This document shows, in pieces, positions 11,626-26,600 of a stretch of DNA of 64,000 nt (the stretch's first letter is position 1; each line of letters begins with the position of its first letter). The DNA lies in the NCBI GenBank assembly GCA_012934845.2, contig WNNJ02000098.1, forward strand, positions 1-64,000. Direction: 5' to 3'. The notes under the pieces were generated by a model. That model worked only from the letters and a program-made list of their open reading frames with translations. It ran no database searches and was not told where the DNA came from. The translations under genes were made by a program, and so were the position numbers. The DNA is from Pomphorhynchus laevis (taxonomy: Eukaryota > Acanthocephala > Palaeacanthocephala > Echinorhynchida > Pomphorhynchidae).

Positions 11626-14600
11626 ATGACTACAATTGTAGAATTGGCTCCCTCAATTTTAACTGCTACTACTGAGACAACCGTCGAAACTTCAATAACT
11701 ATACAACCATCTATCGTACAAAACGTTCAGTCATCGAAGTCAAAAATCGGGATTATATATCCGCCTCCCGAAGTTAGACGTATCCTTTAAAAAATCGAAT
11801 GTTTATATTTGTATTAAATGCATAATATTTAAAATATGAATATATTAAATATTTGTATTTAAAAATAAATAGCATGTTTTTAAACGATTTTTATCTATTT
11901 AAAACATCTCAATTTTTCATTAACTAGTAATTGTTGGTCACTTAGATCACTCATATGATTCGAAATAACCTGTTTGCATATATTAATTTTCACTCGAATG
12001 TGTACTTGTTGATTTTTAATCAAATAATCGATTTCTAATAGAATACAATGTGCCCGTTATTAATACGTTTCATGTAGGTAAGTAACAAACTTGGCTCAAC
12101 TTGTTACAATTTCGTTTAGTTAAGCATGAAATTCATGCTTAAGTTGTTAAATTCATGCTTAAGAAGTTTCATGATGATATTCTATTTAGCTATGAACCTC
12201 TACGATTTATTTAATTATAAATAATAATTTAATTATTAATTAAATCATTAATTAAATAATTTATTTATAAATCTCGGTATTTCCTAAATTTAACTATAAA
12301 TTTTTAAATCAATGGACCTTTTTAGAGATAATGCCAATCATGGCTAAATGCTTTACACTCAATATTCGATTTATAAATTCTCGTTGTGAATACTTAACAC
12401 TCAATATTTCTTATAATATCACTGTAAATGAGTTTATGCTATTTAAAAATAAAAGCGGCCAGCGAAATAAAATGGATGGCCATCGATTCTTTTATTGTAA
12501 TATATTAGATCAGAATCAAAATTGTTGAAACCCAATCACTTGAATATTTATTATAAGAATCCATGAATAAATTGTCTTCATCGAACAAATTCATTTTGAA
12601 ATGGACTTTCGATAACATGTGCAAGCTATTGATTTTGCCAAAGGTACTTAAAAGATGAACTTAAATTTTCCTTTATTCTGTATGCTGTCTTTTTCCTTAT
12701 ATAATATTTGACGTCTAGATATCGTTGATAAAACTGCTTCCTTCGTTGCTAAAAATGGTAAAGCTTATTTTGCTTTTGTGAATAGCTTTTTTAATTTAGT
12801 GATATTATTTAGGAGCTGAATTTGAAGCTAGAGTTCGTGCGAATGAAGTTGGCAATCCAAAGTTTATGTTCCTTAATCCGACCGATCCTTATAATGGTTA
12901 CTATCAGCACAAGCTTAAAGAATTTTCTGAAAATAAGACCGCGGAACCAAGTCCAATTCCGTCTGTTGTTCAAAAGGTGTACATTTTTATATTTTACTTT
13001 GAAATTTTTATATTTTACTTTGAGAAAATAAGCTAACATTACCCAAAGTTAGCGCAACTGTACTATATTTGTAAATGTCTAAAGCCCGAAAAATAGATTA
13101 ATTTCAATTAATATATTATTTTGATATTAATTTTAAAACCTGAAATAATAAAACCTGAAAATAGACAGTCCTTAAAACCTATTTGAAAAAGCTTAGTAAT
13201 TCACGTAAGTTCACGTAATATTGTAACGAATTTTTGGTTCAGAATTAAATAACAATTTCAATAATTTAATTGTTGTAATGTTCATTTAATAAATGCACTT
13301 TATTTGCAGCAAGTTATACCGCAAAAAGTACAAGAGCAAGTTCTGAAAGCCCAGGCTCCTGTAATTCCAACTGAACCGCCTAAAGATTATGAATTTTTAA
13401 TCGATCCACCTTCTATATCACAATTTGATTTGTAAGAGTTTTATATTTTTAAATCATTTTTATTTCTAAATTTTAAGAGATTTACTAAAGCTGTCAGCTC
13501 AGTTTGTCGCACGCAATGGACGTAAGTTTTTGACAGGTTTGATGAACAGAGAATATAGAAATCCACAATTTGATTTCCTTCGACCGCAGCATAATCTATT
13601 CCCGTACTTTACAAAACTTATTGAACATTACACAAAGATCCTAATATTTCCTAAGAAAATAGTTAGCGAATTACGAGCTGAAGTCGATGATCCAAAAAAA
13701 GTAAATTAAATTAACCTATTAAATGAATATTATCAAGTAAAATAGTTATTAGCACAAGTATTTTATCGAGTAGAATGGGCAAGACACAGAGAAAGAGAAA
13801 AGCAACGAGCCGAAGAAGCTATTGAACGCGAAAAACGTACGTCAAAGACAAAGTTTGTAAGCGAAACCGCTTCTTATACAAATATTGCTCTTGGTCAATA
13901 CATGAAATTGTATTATAAAATTGCGATACCGTTTATTTACTAGTTTTCAATTTTAATTTTAATTTAAACGTGTTTTTGAAATAGGTGATCCAATGTAACT
14001 TGTCTTAAAAAATAAGTGATGTTTAAAACGAACTGCAATTCATTTGAAGTTTGGATTCCGGCATTCGATTTAAACAGGCTGCTTGTCAAATATATGTACT
14101 ATCAAATTAACCTTGTAAATGTTTTGGGGTAACCCTGAAAGAATGAAAAATAAAATAAAACAATAAGTTTGATGTAATAATAAATTGTGCTGCTTGAATA
14201 TTCATGATTTCACTTACGAACAGAGAGTGAAATACGAATTCGTAAGTGAACATTTACGAATTTTATTATTATTTGAGAATTTACGATAAAATGATTTTAA
14301 TAAATAATGATGTTTTTATTAAATGTATTTTTATTATCGATGTATCTTTGTACCTATTTTTGGAAATAATTACGAAGAATTTTATTCCAAGGTCTTATTG
14401 AACTTATTGGCCGGTTTGAACTAATCATTCCTCTAGAATTCTTGATGGTCCTGATTTTGCAAATAAAATTACACTCTTTGTCTCGAGGATGCACACATGC
14501 GATACAACTTAGCGTTTTTTTGACTTGAGCAATTGCAGAAGATAGTTGTCAAAATTTTTCGATTAGAAATGATATGCCTAGCTTAATTCAAAATTAAATT

Positions 14601-17600
14601 GGAACCATATTGATGAACTATTCATGATAAAGTCAATTGCTACTATTTTAGCTAATTTTTAGATGATAAATTATAGCAGAAACATATTAACAAACGATGC
14701 GGCCTTCACGCGTCGACACTATATTTCTCGGTACCACAGTAGAATCGTCTATTTTACAGAATACTGTAAAAGGAGTGTGTTTTTTGATTTATTTTATTCG
14801 GACGTTTTTATGTAAATACTCAATATATTCGCTCTAAAAATGAAAATGAAATTTCAACGCCAAATTTGTCGTTTAATGTTTCCAGCAAATGAATCAGTGC
14901 TTGCTCACTTTATATTAGAGCCGCAGCTCATCTTTTCCTGAGATGTGTACTTCGAAAATAGTTATCAGTGATTCTTAGTTATACTTCGGCAATCAAAAGA
15001 TCAAAATTCAAAACTATTGAAAATAAAAACATTTTCGATCTTATAAAACATAATTAAATGTTTATAAAGGTTCCCTCAAAGGGTGCCCAGAATTTTCATT
15101 CTAACTTTTTTAATCAATAAAATCCCCGTCTCTAGTTTACTCAAGTGTCATCACTTGGTGAACGTCTTCATTTTGACGTATTTGTACTTGTCCGATATCA
15201 AATTGATACTGGTCAATGTGCACGTTGATATTTCTAAGTCGATGGTGTGTTTATTGAGATCCCCGGATTGGTCGTCGTAGACAAATCAATGCGGTTTCGG
15301 CCTCTGCTATCGACGACTTCGCTCTAAGCTGATTTATACACGTGACATAGTATGTATTAAATCTCGACGCGATTTAATCTTTCTCGCGATTAATTGTATT
15401 AATTTGTTAGGATCTGGCCCGATTCCTCCGCTGGATGTCATCACAAATGGATAGAAACATTCTCTTTCAATTCTTGAAATCCGCTCTGCGTGCTTTGCTT
15501 GTTTCCTGGATTGATGATATTCAAATCCGAAACCCGAACCGGATACGTATGAATGAGCAAGTTAGCTGTATACGCATACATCAAAAATGGAACCCTCCAC
15601 GTTTTCATATTCTAAACTGCTATATGCAATATATAGTGTAACATCTGACTCTCGGGTCATTGTAGAATGCTCAAATTGAACCGCGTTTTCAACAATTTGC
15701 AATTTAGGTTCCACTGTGACCTGATAGCACACATCTTTGATGGAATTAGCGACTATTTTCTGCAGAATATTTTGTCGAATGATTGGAACACCATCTGTTT
15801 GACAGGATAATGCGTGTATTGTCGAGAAAACGTATCCGCAACAACATTTGTTAATTGTCGCATCGTACTCAATACCGTAACATGTCACAAATGCGTATCT
15901 AAATGCCTGATTGATCATCCTGTTATTTTGTTTTTCGAAATAACGATTTGATAACAACGCTGAAGCTCCATTATTTGAGACACACTCGAGAATATATTTC
16001 CAGTTTATGCAAGCTTGTGTTATTATACATTGAACTCCCGAGTATTGACTTGAGCTCTAATGTGAGATGTTCTTCCCTCGATAATAAATTTGTTCCTTCA
16101 GTACAGCTGATGTAAGGGCCACATATTTTCAAGGAGAACTGATATGTCACATAATCTACACATGTTCGATTGTCCTCGTTAAATGCTTTACTAGCAAAGT
16201 AAATTATATTCTCAGTGGAACAACGTTGCCGTACGCATATCTATTCCGCCCCAGCTACTGCTTATCAGACGAACTTACGTTTTTTGTTTAGTGATATAAG
16301 CTGGCTCGCGCGAAATGGCTCCATCTAACGTTGCGGGATTTATTGTGCTGAAAGCTGTATTGTGAATGTGGTTACATTTTCGGCCAGTTCATGTGAACTC
16401 TGTTCAAACTCGTTCAATAATGCATGCCAGGCTAGCATCCATGCCAGATGGACCATCACTCACATGTGTGCGTTTCGATGCAATTTTAATATCACCTGGT
16501 CCAATATAAGAAATACAGCATCATGATTTTCAATTACTCCGGGTAGTGAATAGTGGATAATCCGATCTATTAAAGTTTTCAAAACATAAGGTTAAGTAAC
16601 TCAAGTTTTTAGTATCGTTATTCAGTCACATAACTCATTTATATCCAAAACATGGTTATCGATGTAACCAGCTAGCAAGGCTCTCATACACTTCCATGTG
16701 TAAATAGCTTAAAGAAATTTCTGTGCTAATTGCATTTGCTTATACATTGATTAAGCTGCCTGGTGTTCCTAATTTGACAAGCTTTATCTTCAATCATTAA
16801 TTCCCTTAATTATGATTCGTCCCTGATGTGAAACCTTTCAAAAGTCTTCCACCATACCGACACTTTTAGACACCCCGGGCGTGAATCAATAGTTTACATA
16901 ATACACTTACTTTGAAAAGCTCATTGTTGAAATAAGACATATCATACATTACATTCTTATACAAACAAAATAGGCGTTCGACGAATAACGTACCAGCAGA
17001 GCACTTTGGAACATGAGGCAGGTTTGGTCTCCAAAATTTTATTTCCTCATAAGCATATATGAAAGTGTTAATAGTTCCATCCATTACCAATCCACAATGT
17101 GGTGTTTAGCACAAATCATTTCTTGTGAAATGATTACCGGGTCGGAGATCGCCTGTATGTGGTCTTTGAAGACTGTTGTGAAATGATTACCGGGTCGGAG
17201 ATCGCGTGTATGTGGACTTTGAAGACTGTTGTGAAATGAATACCATGTCGGAGATCGCGTGTATGTTGTCTTTGAAGACTGTTGTGAAATGATTACCATG
17301 TCGGAGATCGCGTGTATGTTGTCTTGAGCATAAGCTACATTTGCACTTGATTCATTTTGATAGTTAAGCAAGAGACAATCGACACACAAAACCTTTGCTT
17401 TAGCACATCTGCGACTTACCGCAGCGCATCCGTTACAGTGCGAATACGGTATTCCCTTAAGTTGCCGTACTAATATTTATTTCCTCATTGCTTGGTTTGT
17501 TGTCAGTTTCCTTTAATTCCGGGATGACTGCATTTGGGAATACGTTCGATTGTTAGGTAACGTTAAATTGCATGTGTATATTTACTACTTCACAAGAAGT

Positions 17601-20600
17601 CGTAAATTATTCGTAAATTATTTACTAAAAATCGTAAATTTACTTCCATTAGTTATCTATATTAAGAAATTTTACTCACATTTTGTCCACAGGAAGGCCA
17701 CAATAGTAAAGTATGGTTACAGATCATAAAAATTGTGAATATTTCTTTCCAATCAAAATCATTGTTAGAAGGCGAGGAAACATTGTGATTTATTTGGTTA
17801 TAATCCAATATTTCGATTTTTAAAAAAGTTATAAGTTTTAAAGTTAATTACAACCCTGAAGATGACGTGACAGAGCGCCGTCGAAATATTGGATTATAAC
17901 CAAATAAATCACAATGTTTCCTCGCCTTCTATCAATAAAAATTGTATTTGAATCACATGAAATTATATAGTTTTTTTAGTTTATTTATTTAATTTGTTGT
18001 AAATAGTAAAAATATTAAATATTAAACTGTGCAAAAATTACTTATGAAATTCCATAACATTTTTATGTGAATTGTGCTAAAACTTGTATATCTAAAAAGT
18101 GTATACTTTGCATTGTACTTCATGAATACGTCAAAGAATATGGGATTTTACTTCATTTTTCAAGAGTACTACCGTTTTTTGAAAAAATTCCTCTCGTTGT
18201 CTTCGCTGTCAGTCGAAGAGACATACAGTATGATGCTTCGTATCTAGTAGCATCACTACGGAAGACACTTAGATACGTGGGAATTAGCTGTGATGCCATA
18301 TAGCAAGAAACAAGCAAAACATAGAAGAGCGATACTACCAACGACTTGGATAATCGGCTGAATTCTAATTTGTAGGTATCCATTGTATAATAGTACCATA
18401 CAAATCTTGTAAGAACAGGTTCCTCGTGGGTTCCGTGTTCGCTTTTCCTTTGAGGACAGAGAAATACACACCAATATTATCAGTATGTATTTTAGAGTAT
18501 GGGTATAATCGATGACCACATGAGGCAACTAGTAATTCTGCATTAAAACTTTGTATGTCATACGGCAATGCATATGTGTGACATTCCCACTTAAGGTCCT
18601 ACTATCCCAATCTGAGATTGAGTCATTCAAAATCATCGTGAAATATCATTAAGTAATATCATATCTTTACATTAATATCATTAATGTAAAGTCATCCAAA
18701 ATATCATCCACGAAGATATTTTCTGACATGCTTCAGTATGCATGGGTAGCGTCATTGGCTATTCATTTATGAGCCATTCTAGAAACCATTCTATAAACCG
18801 AAAATGCGTCAAATAATTAATGGCTTGAAACTAATCATAATGTTAATTTTTATACATTAATTTTATCTTTTGGTTTTGACTAAATAAAAGAAACATTTTG
18901 GTTAATATAAAAATAATCTGGTGCCATCTAACAGAACGAAATTTATCTTAAATTACATCACAATATTTAATTAAACGTTGCTTTGTTAAAATATACTTTA
19001 TACTGCTTTAGTTTTTTAAATGATCATTGACGGTAGATGAATTTATGGTAAATGAAACTATATTCTGTTTCAATGAGAATAAACGGTCCTTCCTCACCCG
19101 GACTTTATAATTCTTATCTTAACAATTCACAAAACTAACGAATATAAATATCGACAAGGTGTTATTTTACAAAAATATTAGTATTTATTCTTCAATCAGA
19201 TTCCTTCTGATTGAAGGAATCGGCAAGATTCAAACAGCATAACCTGACTCCGTGCTGTTTCGATTTTTGAGTCTTATTAGTAGGGGCCTGGTGCATAATC
19301 GGATTGAATTGCAGCACCTTTAGACAGCTCAATAAGTCATTAACACCGGTGAGAGTATATACTCTCACCAGTGTTAGTTTCTAGTACATCACTGTATACT
19401 AGGAAGTACTCTTTGAGCTGTATAGTGGTGCTGCACTTCAATCCAGTTGTGCAGCAGGCCCCTACTGATGAGACTCAAAAGTGGAATAGCATAGAGTTAG
19501 TTTATGCTATTTTAGTCTACCCAATTCCTTCAATCAGAATAGAAATTGACAAGACAAGTCATTTATTTATATTTTAAATTATGTATAATTATGTAAGAAT
19601 ATAATTACAATATAAGAATATGTAATATGTCATATTACATTTATAGAAATAAAGGTAATATTTTTATTTTTTATATTTATTTTTCATAAATTTTATTTTT
19701 ACAGACGGTTTAATGCTTTAAATTGAATATTATAGTATCTAACAATATGCATAAGTCTCGTCACTTCCAGATGGCAAGGCGTTATGTGGATCATACACAG
19801 AGGATTAAGGCTTCGTTGAACAATTGCACATCGAACACGAAAGCGGGCATCTACAGTTGTATTTTGCATACCTGGGCGATATATCATATTGAAATGAAAT
19901 GGAGCTAGCTCGATTCGCCATCTTACCATCTTGTTGTTATTGATTTGACTGTGGTGTTGCTTCGAATAAATAAATGCCACACTTCTCTGGTCGATTATGA
20001 TCTGTTCCCAATAAATAGTGTCTCTTTGAATGCGTATCTGCTTACTATCAATACAAATTATCTATTTCGACTCAAGTTGGGCCATACTATTTACATTATA
20101 TTTACAAGAAGATATTTGTTGAAAATTGAACAAAATTTAATATGACAAAGTATAACAAAAATTAAATATTAATTAATCATGTCTAAAAATTTGATGAATT
20201 GAATTAAATAAAAAACATTTTATTACTTAAAATTCATTTAGAACTTAAAATCCGGAAAACTTAGATTGTTTTAATTTTTTAACTTTTGTAATGCAGTCAG
20301 ATTTGTGTTAGAATTCAGTCAACGAATTTTTTGAATTTTAGTTGCATATGCTCGAGTAGATTGGCATGATTTTGTGATTGTCGAAACAGTTGATTTTCAG
20401 CCTAATGAAGTTGGCGATTTTCCTCCACCAACGACGGCCAGTGAGGTAGGCGCTAGACTTCTCGAGGAAGAACGAAGCATATTAGTTAATGAGGAGAACA
20501 CGACAGCTCAGTCTGAGGTTAATGCAGCTGTTCAAATGACAATTGATGAAGAGATGGATATGGGAAGCGGATCAGAAGACGAGCTAGAGCCCGAAAGAAA

Positions 20601-23600
20601 TTTAGTTGTGCCAGATCAACCAAAAATAACATTCCCTCCTCAGCCAGAAGAAGTGGTTATTAAGAAATTTTACGATCCCAAGGGTATTGTTCAATTTAGC
20701 CTTATATATTGTATTAAAATAATTATAAATTGTTTTATTAATGTTGCATTATATTAACTTATAATAGTGCATTATATGATGTATTTGTAATTACTTTTTT
20801 GTTATGTATGATATTTTTAATTAAAATATTTTTTAAACTTTTCGTTAATTTTATTAAAATAATTATTTAATTAAAAAATTATATTATTAATAATTAATTT
20901 TTTTCATATGCAATATATATTTTACATAATAATTCATAAATATTTTTCTACTTAAATTTAAAATCGGTTTTCTTATTTTTAATGATTTTCAATTTTTCAA
21001 ATATATTTTGTGAAATTGTACTAAAAACATAATTTGTTATCAAATTAATTACGCATATCTGTTCTTAAATTACCTTTTATTTTCTAATTAATTAACTTAA
21101 ATCTGGATACAATAATAAAAAAATTAATTAATAATAAAATTATTTAAATTTATAAATTACTAATTAAAATTATGCATTTTGTTACATTTTGTATGAAAAA
21201 GAATTAAAATGTGATGTTGAGTATGAACTTCTAACTTTATAACGAAATATTTAATTATTTTTTTAATATTTAATTATTTTTACGCAAAAACTACTAACGA
21301 AATATTGAGAACTTTATCACAACTTTGTTTCTAGTCGCAAACATAGAAGAAGCTTAAAAAAATAAAAATTTTATATTTTGTTACATATTTTATTATGCAA
21401 AGAGCATCTTTTTTTATAAAAGCATTTTTTACCTTTCGGGGTGATCTTATTGACTTGAAATGATAATGATTTAATGTATTGTAATTAATTAATATTGTAA
21501 TGCATTTATCTCTCCTTTAATCCTGAACAATTGTATTTGTCGTTAATAAAGTTGACTGTTAAAGGCTCAATATTATTTTATTGAAATATCATTATCTAAT
21601 TTTTTTTATCATTTTATATTTTATATTCGTAATCGCTTTTCGGCATTACGGCAAAGATCAAAGTGTAATATCTGTTCTCGTTAGTGCGACAGCTAACGGA
21701 GGATCTATTGGTCCTCATAAAAAGCAGAGGGCCCTGCGATTGAGTAGGAAGAATCGATCAATTAAAAATAATTTAAATTAAAAACTCATACAAAAATTGT
21801 CAATTACAGCATAGAGACTTAAAACATTCCAGGGATAAACTTTGATTTAAATTAAATTTTAATTGATATTTAAAGCGACATGTTGTTAAACATTTATATT
21901 ACAGAGTTGATACGTTACATCTTTAATATGATGTAATGTATTATAATGTGTTTTGATCAGTAGTAATATTTTTATATTAAATTTATTAAATAATTTTAAC
22001 TATAATATAATATGTATATTTTAAATATAATTTATTATATTTAATAATTGAATTGTATAATAAATATACAATTCAGTTTCTCTGTATTGTCATTGCTATA
22101 TTGATAATCGTTTTGAAAGTTAAATAAAAAGTTTATTAATAAATATATTTATTTATAATTTATTTATTAATAAATATTATTAATTATTTATTAAATAATT
22201 TATTTATTACATTTATTAATAATTCACTAATAAATGTGTTTTAAGAAAAAACTCAAGTTGAAGCACCTGTCAAGCCTGATGAACCTTTCCTTATATCCCC
22301 CATTACTGGTGAAAAAATTCCCGCTTCTAAAATTACCGATCACATTCGCTTCGCAACACTGGATCCTAAATGGGCAAAGACCAAAGAAAAGGAATTACGA
22401 GAAAGAATGGAACAAGAGGATGTTTATGCTTCTGGAACAAGTGTTCAGAGTGAGCTTAAAAAGTTCGCTGAGCGAAGAACTGACATATTCGGTGAAGGTG
22501 ATCAAGAAACTATTATTGGCAAGAAGGTAAATTATTTTCGCTTTACAAAAATGTGATTGTTTTAATCATTTAAAAATTCCGAATTAATTTTTTAACTAAT
22601 TTTAACTTTTTAGTTTTTTTTCGATAAAAATGCAGATTTTGATTTAAGTTCTGATTTAATAAATCAAATATTTACCTTACAGATTTTAACTTCTTAAATG
22701 CAATGAGCTTCGAATGATAATCGTTTATCATGCAATGCACCAAATTTATGATTTAAAATACCAATGTTATTTCAATCAAATAAGAATTTATGAAATAATT
22801 TTTTTTTAAGTTAGCAGCTTGTTTTATTAAATGTAATAGTTTGTTCTTCGAATAAATAATCAATAATAAATTGATATTTAAAAATACATTTTATGCAATG
22901 TACAATTCTTACAAGTTAAAAGTTTTTAATTTGACTTTTTATGTTTGACCTGTAAAGATACTATAATAAAAATGCTAGCAATGAAAAAATATCGTTTATG
23001 TTTTTCATAGATCGGTGAAGAAGATACACGAGCTGATGATAAGCCAATTTGGGATGGACACAGTGCCACTATGGAGAAGACATCTAAGAAGGCAATGGAA
23101 GGCATTACAATTGAAGATCAAATTCAAGCAATACACAGGGCGCAAGGATTAATGTAATTATCCAAAAATGGTTTAATTATATTTTTACGAAACTTTGTAA
23201 TTATTTGATCATATGATTTCATATAAAAATATAAGATATACATTAAATAAATAATTTAAATAATTAATGATAATTAATAATTTAAATTATTAAAATGATT
23301 TCACTAATTTGTTGCTATTAATTAGAAACTGTAGAATCATTATTTTACAATAAAGATTTTATTATATTATTTTGAATTATATATTTGTATTAATTTTTAA
23401 TTTTTATTGAATTCGTACTTTATTTGAAATCGTAACTTTAAATTGGTAAAAAATTATCAAAATTGTTTCTTTATTAAAATTTCTCTGAATAAATATAAAT
23501 TCTTTGAGATAAAAATAAAAAATCGTTATTAAAATCAAAATATAATCGTTACTAGTTCTGACATTCCAAAACAAATGTTTGATACTTAATATTTGATACT

Positions 23601-26600
23601 GTTCTGTTATAATTAGAAAACTTTGATATTTATAGTTATCCATTTTTAATTGATTATTTAATATTAATTATTCAATATTTTTCTTTATGTTTAAAAAATC
23701 TGTTATAATATTAATATTAATATCACTAGTTTTAACATTTCTTTAAATCACCAAATTATATTAATTATTTAATAATATTAATATTTATAGTATAATATAA
23801 TTTTTTATATATTATTTAGATTATATAATACTGATATTATATTATAATATCCACAATAAGATTACCTAATCTATTGCATAATGCTGGATGTTTTAGATTT
23901 GATTTTGCTCAATTTGAGATTGAGCAAATTCTATTTGAGAATTCTATTTAAATTAATTTCACGTGAAATAAAGATAAAGATTTGGTATTTTGTACTTTGC
24001 ATTTGTTACATTTGTTTAAACTTTACTAAATCAAATTTTTTATTAAAATTAAAATTAAGTTCTTTCTAAGTAACTTTTCAATTTCCTATTATATTTCAAT
24101 TACAAAAGAGAAAATACATCACTGGCATGTATTTGGTGTCGCTGCTATATTTATTGGTAATAATTGCTGTATTAATTAATTGATAAATAATGGCCGAAAC
24201 CTGAAATGGTTCCTCTTTATATATTTTAAGATTAAAAGATCAATTTTTTAAACAATTATATTTTAAATAGTTATAATATTATAATTATATATTATTATAT
24301 TACCTGGAAAATAACTTGACATTTATAAGATGTCAAGTTAAAAGATGACATTTAAAAGATGCCATTTTGAAGATGGAATTAAATACTTTTCAAAATATCA
24401 AAAATAATTTTAATTTCTTTGTAATGTACGTTGCTTAATTATTTAAATAAGCAAAAATATTGATTTAAATTAAATCAATTTAAATATAAAAGATATATAA
24501 ATTATATATTATTTGATGTATATATTAATATATATAATAATATATTATAATTATATATATATTATATATTATATTATAAACATAATATATTTAATATATT
24601 AAAGCAATTTAAATATCAACGATGCAGAAATCGGTCAAGCTTTAATAATAATTCAGTCATACAAAGTTAATACACGAAAAATTTACGTAAGAAGAATTTA
24701 TCCAGAAAACAATAATGATGTGGTCGAGTTGAAAAGGTTATAAAATTAAATCACTTGAATAAAGGCAAAAGATCGGCTTAATAAGTTCAAGCTTATTGAA
24801 CTTAAAGGAAATTCTCGTTTCCTTCTTTGAAGGAAACGAGAATGGCTTTAACTTTAAAGCTTAAACGTTTTTTCTTAAACGTTTTAAGCGTTTAAAACGT
24901 AAACGCTTTAAGTTTTAAAGCCATTCTCGTTTTCTTCTATAAAGGAAACGAGAATGGCTTTTAAAGCCATTGAAGAAAGAGAAAGCCCTTTATTTAAAAG
25001 TTTTCTACTCAAAGAAGTTAATTTTTTTCAAACAGTATTTCAATTCATCAATTGTAAAAGAAATAATTAAACTGTTATTTTTAATAATAATTTAATTATT
25101 AATATAATTTTATATTTTACTTTAATTTAGTGAAGATGACAAACAGTCAAAAATAGGACCAGCTGTTATTCGTGTGAGTAATCAAATGGCTGTTCCAATT
25201 AGCCATCCAATCCCTCCAAAGCCTATACTTCCACCAATATTGCCTCCTCCACGTATGTATCTTTACTAACACTAAATATAGCATTATAGCATTAGTATTA
25301 AATAGTCCTTAATATTAAATAGTAAATATTAATTACACACATTTCCGCTATTTGTAATAAGTTGATATAATATGAGATTAAGATTGTTTTCTTAATATAA
25401 TATTAATATAATATTAGATTGATATAAGATTATTATTGTATATAATCTTAATATAATGTTCAGATTGCTAATTGATGATTTTGTACATTTTTACTTGATC
25501 ATTCCTTACGGATGAGTGCTTATTTTATGAGAATTTATTTAATTGAAAAATCCTTTGATGGGAAAATCTTTCACTGTATATTTTCAAATATTGATCTGGA
25601 ATTCGTAATAAGTGCATAAAATTTAGAATTTATTAGCATAGAATTTATTTTAGCTGATAAAAATGGACAGGAAAGGAGGCGTAGTGGACTTGAAATAAGA
25701 GGAGATGAATAGTGAAGGTAAAGGTTAGCTATGTAGATGATAGGTAAAGAGTGGTGTGAAAAGTTGATTTGTGCAGTTGACGTGTGAATGTGTTGGAAGG
25801 ATTAGAGAGTTGAAATGCTGTAAAGACTGAACGTTAGCGGAAAATGTGCGTGGAGAGAATATGGAGATTGTACAGTGAGTGATAGTTAGAGTGAAGATTT
25901 CATGCAAATGAAGGATTTCTGTGGAAAGTTGATGTGATGAGTTGAGCTGAGGGGTTGATGTGGAGAATAGTCGTGGTCAAGTATGGTGGTGGTGAACTTG
26001 ATGTTAGTTTGGCAAGAAGTTGTTAAGCTATGCAGTATGTCAGGTTTATCCTTAGTATTGGTGGCAATAGATTTGAGTTTTTATGGACAAGATATATACG
26101 CTAGAGGGACAGATGTGAAGTGAAGGAATATTAGATTTATCGGAGGCGATAAAATGAATTGAAAGAAGCTGTGTAAAGGTGCGAAAGGAGGAACATGAGC
26201 GAATATCGACTGGAAAGCGGTTACAAGCTATTGGTCCAGAAACATAGTACGCGCGGAGGCCATAATTAGTGCAATATCTAGGAATGGCTAAGATACCTGT
26301 GTGACTTTCCAAGGTATCTTGTTAAGATATCTTGCTAAGGTATATTGCTAAGATTCCTGTGTTACTTGATCGTAGAGTTAGAAAAGATATATGAACTGAG
26401 TCGTATGAAGGAAGGTTAATATTGGATGGTGAGTTGAATCACGGAAGCGAACAACAAGAAATAGTAATCGCATAGAGACGCGTTATAAAATGCTAGGCCA
26501 ATTGAGAAGCAATGGATGCTAAGAAAAATGATCAAAGCGTCGGAGGCGTAATAAGATACGAGCAATTGTGAATATCGAGTTGAATAAGGCCTAGTAAGGT

